Assembly: GCA_026168455.1 (NCBI GenBank)
Contig: CM047431.1
Location: 40,455,986-40,519,985 of the forward strand
Direction of reading: 5' to 3'
Origin: Theocolax elegans
Taxonomy: Eukaryota > Arthropoda > Insecta > Hymenoptera > Cerocephalidae
Length of the DNA: 64,000 nt
The stretch's first letter is position 1; each line of letters starts with the position of its first letter. Below the pieces are notes generated by a model. It was not told where the DNA came from, ran no database searches, and was given only the letters and a program-made list of their open reading frames with translations. Shown in pieces: positions 44,257 to 53,896 of the stretch. Both the position numbers and the translations under genes were made by a program.

Positions 44257-44369
44257 AAAAACTCTAAATGGTAACCCTGACTATACGCTCTAGCTGAAAA
44301 ACAGGAAAACGAAAACGCAATTAGAATCACCAGAGCTGTTAGACAACGTCAAGACAAAGACAAAACAAT

Positions 44370-45758
44370 ATGCGAAAGGAAAAGAATTTTCCGAAAGATA
44401 TTAAAGCTACTAGCACTCCACTCGATAACCAAAATGATGTAGTTCCAATCAAAACTCATCCTGCAAGCAAACCCAGGATAATATATGATCACACAACACG
44501 TGAAACACAAACTAGCTCCGACTTACTGGATATCTCTCCAAATTACCAAAACTTTTACCCGATTAATTCCAACCAAAACCCCATAGAACAAAACAAGTCC
44601 AATACTCTGACGAATTTATTTAGCAATGATAATATGAAGTTACTAGTAGATGTAAAACAAAAAGAAACTAATAGCACTAAAGGAGTAGAAATTAACATAT
44701 GGGAAAAACATCCTGATCTTCATCAACCTCTTGAAGGAAATCAACCTCAACCTTTCTCACAACAAAAGAAAGCTCCCACGATCCCACACAAAATAGTTGA
44801 ACTCATTGACAATCATCGTATCACAAGAAGCAAAGAAATAATCGATGTTCCTCATATACAAAACAAAGATTCAGTCAGCTCATACAGAGGACGACTTAGA
44901 GTTTACGAACCTAGCACACAGTGCAGCGAACCCAACGCTGATCTTATACACTCATATGACATACCTTCAGACCCCCCAGGTAACTGCTTATTCTATTGTC
45001 TTATCAAACTTTGCGCATTAAACATATCAGCATCTCAACTACGAACACAACTATTGGATTCACCCATTTTAAACAACTGTGGTGACCCTAAACAAGCAGC
45101 AAATATTTTAAAATCACGAACAGCGTATGGCGACGCCGACTGTTTATATACCTTTTCACATACATTCAAACAAAATATTTGTGTGCACTACGAAACAGAT
45201 AAGAAAGAAATTCAATTCAATCATTATTTATCTGATTCAAATGCAGAATTTATCCACCTACACCTACGAGATCGCCATTTCACACCGTATATTAAACGTC
45301 AAGATTTTAATATTAGCAAACCATCCTTCATAAACCAAGATACAGATAATAATGACGACGAAGAGTCACTCTCCAATAACCATTCTTCAACTCACAACCA
45401 TCCACAACCATGTTCTAATATTATTCAAGCTAATCAACACCCATCAAACGACGACAACTCTTTTAGCTTTCAGCACCAGTCCAACGAAGTTTTAAATAAA
45501 ACACTCATCCCACACATCGTTAGAAATGCCCGCCCACCACGCGAAAAACCGCCTTGGGCCATCTCGGAAAATGAAGAGAGCCCAGTTTTCACACATGTGT
45601 TACAACTCAAACTTTACCCCTTCCGTTATTCGAAAAATCTAGCATGTCTTTTGCCCACCGATTTAATTACTAACTCTGAAATAATAGAAGCTTTAGTAGA
45701 AAGACAGTTTATAAACAGACACCTTAACTTTATCCCAGTGTACTGTAGGACACGTTGA
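44370..45758 (+). CDS. Pol linker ORF with TQT motif and OTU-like protease domain (element D)
   Basis: An open frame of 462 codons. Residues 44-48 are RETQT (in KPRIIYDHTTRETQT). The OTU-like domain spans about 180-305: PPGNCLFYCL with candidate nucleophile Cys206, then YGDADCLYTFSHTFKQNICVHYE, and RDRHFTPYI with candidate His303. The Cys-His distance is 97 residues, exactly as in element A. Then comes a polar stretch and the conserved ARPPREKPPWAISENEE block (about residue 390), which leads to the pre-integrase segment. The OTU core is clearly similar between A and D while flanking linker is not, so it looks constrained. Its role could be to process Pol or remove ubiquitin from retroviral or host proteins; activity is unproven and the third catalytic residue is not obvious. 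Confidence 0.82.
   Translation: MRKEKNFPKDIKATSTPLDNQNDVVPIKTHPASKPRIIYDHTTRETQTSSDLLDISPNYQNFYPINSNQNPIEQNKSNTLTNLFSNDNMKLLVDVKQKETNSTKGVEINIWEKHPDLHQPLEGNQPQPFSQQKKAPTIPHKIVELIDNHRITRSKEIIDVPHIQNKDSVSSYRGRLRVYEPSTQCSEPNADLIHSYDIPSDPPGNCLFYCLIKLCALNISASQLRTQLLDSPILNNCGDPKQAANILKSRTAYGDADCLYTFSHTFKQNICVHYETDKKEIQFNHYLSDSNAEFIHLHLRDRHFTPYIKRQDFNISKPSFINQDTDNNDDEESLSNNHSSTHNHPQPCSNIIQANQHPSNDDNSFSFQHQSNEVLNKTLIPHIVRNARPPREKPPWAISENEESPVFTHVLQLKLYPFRYSKNLACLLPTDLITNSEIIEALVERQFINRHLNFIPVYCRTR
44499..44513 (+). other. Candidate LC8-binding motif RETQT (element D)
   Basis: Arg-Glu-Thr-Gln-Thr matches [KR]xTQT. This is the most divergent of the three copies, yet the motif is kept. Confidence 0.5.
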
Positions 45759-46970
45759 AGTAACAGACGTCCACAACTGTTTAGTATTATTAGTATTCTT
45801 AAAAAATCATATAAATGAAAAGCCTTTGCAAGCAGACATTAAGAAATGTGTACAAAATCTCGAACACACAGTTATAAATAAGAAAATAAAAAGTTTGGCA
45901 AACGTTCGAGATTTAGCCATGTTAAATCTAACAGGATGGAACTTTTTGATTGAATCATGCAACACGCTTTTTCAAGGTGTCAACGTCACCATCATCTTAT
46001 ATTTAAACAACCAACCAGTACCACCTGTCGAAGATAGGTACAAATTAATAAAAGAATATCATGAAGCAACCATCGGCGGACACAGAGGAATTAAAAAAAA
46101 CGTACAACAAAATTGCAACAGATTACTACTGGCGAAATATGAGACCAGATGTACATCAGTTTGTTTCGACATGAATAGGATGCCAAGAAAAGAAATTAGT
46201 TAGAGTCAAAACTAAACTTCCATTATTGATCAGTGACACACCTAATCGAGCTTTTGACAAAATTTCCCTAGATTTTTATGGCCCTCTCAAACCTTCACTT
46301 ATACGCAACCGTACAATGTTGGCTCACAAAATTCATAATACTCACTCCAGTAAAATTAGCTAATGCCAATGAAGTAGCAAAGTCCCTAATAGACAAAGTC
46401 GTAGCTTATTTCGGCCCACCAAGAGTAATTATCACAGACCAAGGAACCCACTTCCAAAACAAACTATTAACCGAATTTGCCAGAACTTTTAAGATTGAAA
46501 AATACACTTCAACAGCATATCACCCTCAGTCTCTCGGAGGCATTGAAAGAATGCATCATACCCTAACAGAATACATCAAGCAATATGTAAACGACATAAA
46601 AGAATGGGATCAATGGATTTCTGTATGCCAGCATGCGTACAATTGCACCCAACATGATGCAACGAATTTCACACCTCATGAATTAGTTTTTGGTGACAAA
46701 GCCCGCACACCATCAAGCTTTCCACCCAAAGAGAAACTTCGCGACTTTGGCGATTACTTAATAGAATTAGTTGAAACAATTACCCAAAATCAAACCCTAG
46801 CAGACATGAATCTAATTCAAGCCAAGTTTCGATCCAAATTTTATTATGACAGAAAATTAAACCTAAAACACTTTCGAGAAGGCGAACTAGTTTACTTACT
46901 TAAAGAACCACAAATAGGTAAACTCCCAACTCAGTACAAAGGAACCTATGAAATAATTGCAATAGACTAC
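45759..46970 (+). pseudogene. pol: Integrase, element D, left part (interrupted)
   Basis: The zinc-binding segment (HEATIGGHRGIKK, 45826-46203) is followed by a frameshift near 46095. The core (46278 onward) has a clear catalytic Asp in IITDQGTHFQ and a STAYHPQSLGGIERMH block, in which the Glu is in place. The first catalytic Asp region is damaged (deletion near 46290). The C-terminal domain reads YKGTYEIIAIDY and is then cut by the LINE. The rest (59307-59430) continues from the same AIDY. Confidence 0.9.
46958..46970. repeat. LINE target site duplication, copy 1 (TGCAATAGACTAC)
   Basis: Within integrase codons ...IIAIDY of element D. Copies 2 (53144-53156) and 3 (59307-59319, with T for C) bound the two LINEs. 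Element B has the homologous ...EINY here without insertion. Confidence 0.92.
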
Positions 46971-47731
46971 ATGTATTCTATGACTGTTCTAGAGTCTTTC
47001 CATAGGACAACATTGCACCGTCTAGCTGACAGTATTTGATCGCCCTGGTTTCTCCGTCATTCGACCTTCGTAACCCCTCAGGATTAGATAGTTTTGTTCT
47101 AAATGATCCCAAGCGCCTCGGATTCGATTCGGCATTCCGATGACTTTATAAGTCACGAAAGCCGTCAAGAGTCCTATGGGATCGGTTTACCCCGATCAGA
47201 GGCCACTTGAACAGTGTACCGAAACTCGTTACTGGGGCCCACCGCCTTACGACGGCTAGCCTAGAGTCGCAATTCTCGGTTAGAATGCGGCGGTGTGTAG
47301 CTCACCGCCGTCGTCCGCTTTCGAGCATAAGCGGCATCCGGGTTAATCTCGCTTCACCCGTCAAGCCTGCTTGCAACCACACACCCCGCAGAGTCCAACC
47401 CAATACTGGGGACACGCTAGTGTTTCACTTTCGACTCAGAGGTACACCAACGTGGGGCTCCGATCCCAGTCCCTGCGTACCAGAGTAAAGTCATCCTGGT
47501 CCAACTGTCGACATGCCGAAGCACGCCTCCCTATTACTCTCCGGATCCCCGGGGAGGTTTTGCGGTAGGTGGCCTAACGTTCGAATGAATGCAGTTAGCA
47601 GGAGAAACTCCTTTGCATTCCGTGAAGCGTTAGATCCCTCTATTCTCGTCGTCCAGACGAGGCCGTTCAAATCAAGGGTTCTAACTATTCCACGATGGGA
47701 TTCAACTGGCGTTCCCTGTTGAGGGAAGCCC
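46971..47731 (-). other. LINE 1 3' untranslated region
   Basis: About 760 bp, GC-richer than its surroundings and alignable throughout with 53157-53896 of LINE 2. It contains several short stems such as CCGCTT...AAGCGG near 47317. Conserved 3' ends are what R1-type reverse transcriptases recognise to start target-primed synthesis; that role is inferred here. Confidence 0.7.
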
Positions 47732-50700
47732 TTAAGCACTCTGTACGGACTGGAGAGTCTGATGAGACAGTCTTACCAGCTTCACAGTACAGTGCTTTAT
47801 GCATGATTGCCAGGGGAGTGGCCGTTTCCTCGAAACATCCGCTCTTTGACTCTCACACGGGTTAGGCGTCTTTGGAATCTGGGGTCTGTCTCTGGGGTTG
47901 TCCTCAAGTTCCAGCTTGGAAGGTTCTATGTACCTTTTGGCAAACTTATTGAATGCCTGGTACAATTCCCGGCTACTCACCAGTAAACTCGGTTCGCATG
48001 GCCACGTGTGACTATGTTGCCGGACCAAGTTAACCAGGGGTTTCCGGATCTCAACTACGCAGGGACAATCGAAGAGTATGTGACTAGAAGTTTGTTCCTC
48101 TCCACATTCACATCTCGAATCTTCGCTCAACCCGAATCGGTTCAGGTAAGACTTAAAAGACCCGTGTCCCGTTAGGAACTGTGATGTGTAGTGGTTAGGC
48201 TTTAGCCACCCCTTTCGCATCCTGTCATCAACACTGCTGAAGAACTTGTGTGTCTCCGAACCTTTGCCCGTGGTATCCCATCTTCTCTGCCATTGCTCCA
48301 TGATTTGCTTTCGAACTATATCTTTCTCAATGGCAGTCGTATCTTTCGGGTCTCCACTACGGCTCCGTTCGATTGGTTCGTCTGACGGTTGGACAACTTC
48401 GCTACGTCTGATATGGTAATGAGCCACCCTCTCATCTAACATTAAGTCGATGGGAGGAGAGGCAGAGATCACCTGAAGTGCCTCATGGGAGACAGTGCTA
48501 TACGCTTTCGAAATCCAGACTAGGGTCTTCCTTTGCAAGGTAGCAAGGATTCTCCTGCTGTGACTATTAGCCCTGTTCCACCATCCTGCCGCACCGTAGG
48601 CGACAATTGGGATGAAGAGGCTCTTATATATCAGACTGAGGGATCTTTCTTTCATCCCCCAATTCGCGCCAGAGAGGAGATGTAGTCGACCGAGAAGGTC
48701 GAACCACTTTTTCTGCACGTTTTTAACGTGCTGAGTGACTCCAAATCTAGGTTCGAATGTGACGCCCAGGTACTTCATTTCTTTAAGCATACGAATGTTT
48801 TGGCCTCCCAATTTGACTTTGGGAGGCTTGCTTGAGTCAAGTTTGCCTTTCAATAATATCATTCCCGATTTGGGAATTGATACTTCCAGTTTGTGTAATT
48901 TGCACCAGTTCTCGACAATGTTCATCATACGCTGCGCCTCTGTTTCAAGGTGACGCCGGCTCTTGCCTTCGACGATTGTTATAATGTCGTCGGCATATGC
49001 TATCGAATTAAAGCCAGCGTCGTGAAACTCTTTGAGTAGGGTGTCATAGTCTAAGTTCCATCCAAGTGGACCGAAAATAGACCCCTGTGGGCAACCTTTA
49101 GTTACTTCCTTTCGTGCTTCGTCGTACGTAACTCTCATGCACACCGTTCGATCTTGGAAGTAACTTTGTATAAGGTTATAGACGTTTGTGGGGCATTGTC
49201 TGTCTTTTAACTGTTTTAAAAGACTAGGCCACCACAGATTGTCAAATGCCCCAGAGATATCGAGTGGGAACGCTAAAACGTAGTTGCACTGGCTTTCCTC
49301 TACTATTCGCGTCAGCCTTATTATCGCATCTTCCGTCGACTTTCCTGGTGTAAAACCGTATTGGTCAGTCGACATACTAATGGGTGTGCGCTCTGATGTT
49401 TGTCCTGACTCCGAGTTCACAGGCTGTTTTAGTCGCTCTATAATGAGCCTTTCCAACGTTTTACCCATTATGCTTAGCAAGCATATGGGCCTATATGACT
49501 TAACAACCTGCTCATCTTTGTCAGGAGCTTTGAGCAACGTTATAAGCATTCCCTCTTTCCATCTCTTTGGGAAGACACCATACTTGAGACAAGCATTGTA
49601 TAATTTGTCAATTTCGTCTAGCAGTGGAATTGCATTTTTAAGTACTTCCGCTTCAATTCTGTCAGTACCTGGACTCTTCCCGCTTTTGTTGGTTCGAATT
49701 GCTTGAACTATTTCAAGCCGGGTAAATGGAGGTGCCTCACTCGAGATATATTCCTCCAGGCAGGCCTGTCGGATCTCATGGTGAGCTTCTGTCTCTCCTG
49801 ATTTGTCATCGTCTGGTACTAACTGTTGAAGCAGAGATTCGCACGTTTCCTTCCAGGTAGTTGTCGATCCGTTTATTCCTGTCACAGTGTTGAGAGCTTT
49901 GGTGGTGCTCATCTTGCCCGATACAACTCGGTACGGAATACTCCATACGTCTTTGTTGCCTTCGAGTGTGATGTAGCTCCTCCAGCTCCTCTTTCTGGAC
50001 TTACTTGTTTCAGACTTGTATTCTCTTTTAGCTTTTCTTACATGTTTGAGCGTTTTGTTCTGGAGTCTTTGCGATCTGGTCTCAGACGTCCTGCTTCTCT
50101 TCCTCAGGTAGAGCCATTTCCGTTCGAGTCTTTTGGTTCTACATTTGAGGTGTGTCAGCCGTGGATTCCACCATGGAGCAGATTTAGAAAATCGCTTCTT
50201 CATGGGGATCGCCTTCTTACAAGCATTAATGATTGATTCTTCGAGTTCGTTGGCGTATATGTCAACATCCTCTTTAGAATCAATCTGCAAGTCCGATAGG
50301 CGCGTCTTTTCGACTTTTAGAGCCTCTTTGAAGACTTCCCAGTCCGCTTTTCGGATATTGAAACGTAGTTCCATTATCTTTACTTGGCGAGTCGGTTGTC
50401 TCTCAAAGTCCAGTGTTATGGAAATAGGTCTATGATCACTCGTACTCCAGTCCTTAACCTTCCATTCGGTTATGAGGTGGCTTAGGGTCTTGGTCACGAG
50501 TGTTACGTCTATGAAGGTTTCCCCTCTTACGCTTACACAAGTGGCCTGTTGCCCTTGCCGGTTCACTACCGTAAGGTTGTGCTCGAGAATAAAGTCCTCA
50601 AGTAATTGTCCTCTGCCATCTCTCGTTGGCGAGTCCCACCATGTAGACTTAGCATTCGCGTCCATTGCTATAAGAACCTTTTGGTCTTTAAGCTCGGATA

Positions 50701-51238
50701 GAATGCGTCTAATCTGCGTCAGATATATCCCTATGGGATCTCTGAATTGGCAGCATAAAGTAACCACATAGAAGTTGCCAAAGCGACCGCTCACCATTGA
50801 GCATACGCAATGGCTGGTGCAGAGCTGGGAGATTCGTGTGTACGTGAGGGTACCAGAGCTATATAAAATAGCAGCCGAGGGTTTTTCCCCGGGTTTGGTC
50901 CCTACTATCGTGCCAATGCTTAATCCAATCCCCGAGATACATCCTTTAAAGGAGTAAGGTTCTTGGACTAGAGCCAAATCTACTCCTGCTCTGACCATGT
51001 GTTCGCGAGTTTCGTCTGTGACGTTTCTCGCACGAGCCATGTTTAGCTGGAGGATCTTAACTTTCAGGCCTCTGTTAGAGCTTGGCTCTGTATGAGGCCC
51101 GTCCGTACGAGTCCGACTCCTAGCTAAACTTATTCGATCGACAGGGTTTGTGTCCAAGCGTGCTGCCTTGGAGGGCCCTTTCGTCGATCCACCCTTTTGC
51201 TTTCGAAGACGCTGCCGTTCCTTATTGGAAGAGGGCAT
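47732..51238 (-). CDS. R1-clade endonuclease/reverse transcriptase (ORF2), intact
   Basis: An unbroken frame of 1168 codons from ATG at 51238. Residues 1-58 are basic. An APE-type endonuclease occupies about 60-290: KILQLNMARARN, LALVQEPY with the catalytic Glu, AMDANAKSTWWDSP, and WSTSDHRPI with the catalytic S-D-H. The RT lies at about 480-780: FPKRWKEGMLITLLKAPDK, YRPICLLSIMGKTLE, FPLDISGAFDNLWWP, KGCPQGSIFGPLGWN and AYADDI near residue 747. A C-terminal zinc knuckle CECGEEQTSSHILFDC (C-x-C-x7-H-x4-C) lies near residue 1043. The GAFDNLWWP and APE signatures point to the R1 clade (R1, Waldo, SART, TRAS). The product nicks target DNA and copies the element RNA in place. This is the only intact polymerase in the window and implies a relatively young insertion. 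Confidence 0.95.
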   Translation of the reverse strand: MPSSNKERQRLRKQKGGSTKGPSKAARLDTNPVDRISLARSRTRTDGPHTEPSSNRGLKVKILQLNMARARNVTDETREHMVRAGVDLALVQEPYSFKGCISGIGLSIGTIVGTKPGEKPSAAILYSSGTLTYTRISQLCTSHCVCSMVSGRFGNFYVVTLCCQFRDPIGIYLTQIRRILSELKDQKVLIAMDANAKSTWWDSPTRDGRGQLLEDFILEHNLTVVNRQGQQATCVSVRGETFIDVTLVTKTLSHLITEWKVKDWSTSDHRPISITLDFERQPTRQVKIMELRFNIRKADWEVFKEALKVEKTRLSDLQIDSKEDVDIYANELEESIINACKKAIPMKKRFSKSAPWWNPRLTHLKCRTKRLERKWLYLRKRSRTSETRSQRLQNKTLKHVRKAKREYKSETSKSRKRSWRSYITLEGNKDVWSIPYRVVSGKMSTTKALNTVTGINGSTTTWKETCESLLQQLVPDDDKSGETEAHHEIRQACLEEYISSEAPPFTRLEIVQAIRTNKSGKSPGTDRIEAEVLKNAIPLLDEIDKLYNACLKYGVFPKRWKEGMLITLLKAPDKDEQVVKSYRPICLLSIMGKTLERLIIERLKQPVNSESGQTSERTPISMSTDQYGFTPGKSTEDAIIRLTRIVEESQCNYVLAFPLDISGAFDNLWWPSLLKQLKDRQCPTNVYNLIQSYFQDRTVCMRVTYDEARKEVTKGCPQGSIFGPLGWNLDYDTLLKEFHDAGFNSIAYADDIITIVEGKSRRHLETEAQRMMNIVENWCKLHKLEVSIPKSGMILLKGKLDSSKPPKVKLGGQNIRMLKEMKYLGVTFEPRFGVTQHVKNVQKKWFDLLGRLHLLSGANWGMKERSLSLIYKSLFIPIVAYGAAGWWNRANSHSRRILATLQRKTLVWISKAYSTVSHEALQVISASPPIDLMLDERVAHYHIRRSEVVQPSDEPIERSRSGDPKDTTAIEKDIVRKQIMEQWQRRWDTTGKGSETHKFFSSVDDRMRKGWLKPNHYTSQFLTGHGSFKSYLNRFGLSEDSRCECGEEQTSSHILFDCPCVVEIRKPLVNLVRQHSHTWPCEPSLLVSSRELYQAFNKFAKRYIEPSKLELEDNPRDRPQIPKTPNPCESQRADVSRKRPLPWQSCIKHCTVKLVRLSHQTLQSVQSA

Positions 51239-52281
51239 CTTTGATGGTAAGCGCTTGTTAGCGAACTTCTCAAGTGCAATTGTCTATCTCCTAAGTTAAA
51301 AAACGTTTAAAAAAGATTTCTTGATACCCCCACAAGTATCGAAAATAGCGTGAAAATACGCGAGTGCCGGGTCCGTACGGCGGAGAGATTCTTCTTAACA
51401 CTAAACTTATCGTTTCCTAATATTGTACAGTATTTACAACCTTATATATTATATTATCTTACTTTTACTAACTATCTACACTTACAACTACTCGTCTCTC
51501 TGAGACGGAATCTAGAATCTTGTTTCGTGCATTTCTTTTCATTACCCAATGGATATTATTATTTTTGAGTATGATTAGATTATCCAAAGGGTACAAATAG
51601 TGCACTGATGGATAATCATCTTGATTCATATTCCATCATTATTGAATGCTCTCCATAGAAATCTTTATATTTACATGGCATTAGGCCAATCTCGCTATCG
51701 CAACCGGGTTACGGCTGATTGCCGCTCCCCGGATCTCTTCTATTTACAGGATCAATTGCATCTCGAGTTTATCTGTATTTGGCAGTTCTATTATGTACAA
51801 GATTCAGGCTAGGTATGATTGCCTGTCTTTAGCGTCATAATCGGGTGTTTCTCTATATGGTACTCTATTGGTAAGACTCGCCTTGGCAAACTGTTCAGGC
51901 TTTGGATCGCACTGGAATGGAATAGAGATTCTCCTTAGTTGTCGTTCGAGAATCTCCACAGGGTCCACTTAGTACCCATCGACTTCCATGCTTTCGAAAT
52001 TTCCAAGTGCTAAACTGGTTCAGTTTGAGTTACCCTTACTTCTTGGTCTGTCTCCTCGCTATCCTTTTATGCTACTTTCGAAAAATCTCCTGAAATGGAA
52101 AAACCCACCCTTACGGGTGGGTAATGAGCTCATGTCTGAAGACCTGAGTTCTTAGCTTGGATAGTCTGGAGGCTGCCATAAGGGAGCCCAACTCTTAACT
52201 GAGTGATTGAAAGGCTAACTTCTTCTCGAGGGCCTTCGGCGAACCTACTAACCCTTGATTAAAGAAATCGACCTGTACTTG
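51239..52281 (-). other. LINE 1 5' region, variable part
   Basis: About 1 kb upstream of ORF2 with no ORF1-like frame. It contains the hairpin at 52103-52122. Only weakly similar to the same region of LINE 2 (57202-58443). Confidence 0.65.
52103..52122 (-). other. Conserved RNA hairpin in LINE 1 5' region
   Basis: ACCCACCC-TTAC-GGGTGGGT, a perfect 8-bp stem with a 4-base loop. LINE 2 has ACCCAGCC-ATCC-GGCCGGGT at 58251-58270. One pair has switched C-G to G-C, and another becomes a G-U wobble that is valid only on the LINE sense strand. Confidence 0.7.
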
Positions 52282-53143
52282 GTTGTTCAACCCTACATTG
52301 TGCTTCGGAGGTTCCTTGCTTTTGGGAGCTGCTATGACTCCGGCCGAGGCCCTTTACCCACAGTGGTGGACCCATCACTTGCTAGGCGATAGGCGGAAAT
52401 TTATTATCTACCCGAGTAAACCCGAGTTACCTGGACCATTTTCAAGAAACAACTTTCTGCACAATGCTAGTTTCGCCCTTTCGAGGCGTGTGGAACGTAT
52501 TCCTAAGGAATTTCCCCTCAGTTGATCTCCTGCTTTGGCTTGCCAGAGACTGAGTTGAGTCCTTAAGGTACGTTGAACTCCACAATGACTTTCGAAGACA
52601 TTTTTAGGCTGTTCCCACCCCGGTATACACCGAGCCGGAACAATGTAAAAGAGTCCGGCCAAATGGGTTTTCGACTACACTCACTTTCAACATTAGTGTA
52701 GTCGGCATGATCAGGCTCGGAGCCTGACGCTCTTAATGCCTTCTCGTGCGAGTTTATGGTGCATCGAACCTACGTAAGGAAACGTCGGGAGAAATACTTT
52801 TAAAAGCCTGGAAGGCTTCCCGTCATTCGATAACACACCTCTGTGAGACATCTCGGCGGTTGCGGTCTGGGGTAAGGTCTTCCATGACCGCGGTTGCTCT
52901 GATGAATTGTATAGTCGCCAACGGCATGTGTTCAATAACCAAGCGTATAGTATATCGAACATATAGCATGTTGGACAGTTGATCGCCAACATAGGCTCAG
53001 CGAAATAACACAACTTCGAGGCGCACTAGTGGCAATCCTCTTCCTCCACTGTCGCAGGAGGTAAAAATCGAACTCTCGGAATTGGGGGCCGAGTCACTCA
53101 CCCTCTCCCAACTCAGGAAATCTGAGAACAGGATTCCGCCAAG
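52282..53143 (-). other. LINE 1 5' terminal module, near identical to LINE 2
   Basis: 862 bp, about 98 percent identical to 58444-59304, whereas ORF2 and the rest of the 5' region differ widely. It contains sense-strand frames of 84 and 100 codons (52662-52408 and 53013-52711) without known motifs; their conservation simply follows the nucleotide identity. It probably contains the internal promoter. Confidence 0.75.
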
Positions 53144-53156
53144 TGCAATAGACTAC
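53144..53156. repeat. LINE target site duplication, copy 2 (TGCAATAGACTAC)
   Basis: Located between the two LINEs and identical to copy 1. It shows that the second insertion used the target copy created or left by the first. Confidence 0.9.
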
Positions 53157-53896
53157 ATGTATTCTATGACTGTACTAGAGTCTTTCCTTAGGGCAGTGTC
53201 ACCGCATCAATCCGCAGTATTTCCTGCCCCGGAGCCCTCGTCAACAAGCTTCACAGTTAGTCGGTTTCTCTTGTCGGCGTTGGTGCCTAAAGCTTCCCCG
53301 ATGCGTTCGAAAATTGAAACTCTCATGAGAGCCCCTATGGCATCGGTTAACCCCGATGAGAGGCCACTAGTTAGTGTACCGAAGCTCCTTACTACAGCCC
53401 GCCGTCTCCATTCAACGGTTAGCCTAGAGCCGTAATCCTCGGTAGGGATGCGGCGGTGTTTAGCACCCCGCCGTCTTCCGCTTTCGAACATAAGCGGCAT
53501 CTGGGTCAACCATGCTTTACCCGTCAAGCCTGCTTGCAACCACATACCACGCAGAGTCCAACCCACCTGGGACACGCCAACGTTTCACTTTCGACACAGA
53601 GGTACGTCAACGTGGGGCTCGTACCCAGTCCCCGCGTACCAGAGTAAAGTCATCCTGGTCCAACTTTCGACATGCCGAAACATGCCTCCCTATTACTCCC
53701 CGGATCCCCGGGGAGGTTTTGCGGTAGGTGGCCTAACGTTCGATAAGAATGCAATTTGTAGGAGAAATTCCTCTGCATTCTGTGATATGTCTGAATCCTC
53801 TGTTCTCGTCGTTCACACGAGGCCGTTCGAAGTCGAGGGTTCTGACGATTCCCTTAATCGGGTTCAAACAGGCGATCCCGGCTTTGGGGATGCCTC
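53157..53896 (-). other. LINE 2 3' untranslated region
   Basis: About 740 bp, aligned with 46971-47731. The terminal 30 bases are nearly identical between the two LINEs. Confidence 0.7.

Larger units (their letters stand above)
43045..46970 (+). mobile_element. Gypsy element D, left part (5'-truncated)
   Basis: Begins in mid-RT directly after the PolB relic and a TTTATTTATTTA stretch. Contains RT, RNase H, linker with OTU-like domain and most of integrase, then is interrupted at 46970 by R1-like LINEs. The other part resumes at 59307. No LTR of this copy lies within the window. Confidence 0.92.
46971..53143 (-). mobile_element. R1-clade LINE 1 (6.17 kb)
   Basis: A minus-strand non-LTR element, full length by comparison with LINE 2 because both have the same ends: sense 5' CTTGGCGGAATCC and sense 3' ...AGAATACAT, without a poly(A) tail. 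It has a 1.9-kb 5' region, one long ORF and a 0.76-kb 3' untranslated region. It is flanked by the 13-bp target duplication. No ORF1 (gag-like, with CCHC knuckles) is found, although most R1-clade elements have one. Confidence 0.92.

Noticed and set aside
47207..47722. Plus-strand open frames of 65-93 codons beside LINE 1 ORF2
   Set aside because: They lie in the LINE 3' untranslated region, antisense to the element, and have no counterparts with conserved protein sequence beyond nucleotide similarity.
52283..52525. 80-codon frame conserved in both LINEs (also 58445-58687) as a possible ORF1
   Set aside because: It is on the antisense strand of the LINE, and its conservation is explained by 98 percent nucleotide identity of the whole 5' module. 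The sense frames of 84 and 100 codons lack any gag or knuckle motif.
53100..53143. HDV-like self-cleaving ribozyme at the LINE 5' end
   Set aside because: A short CTCAG/CTGAG stem is present near the end, but I could not build the nested double pseudoknot by eye. A covariance-model search would decide.
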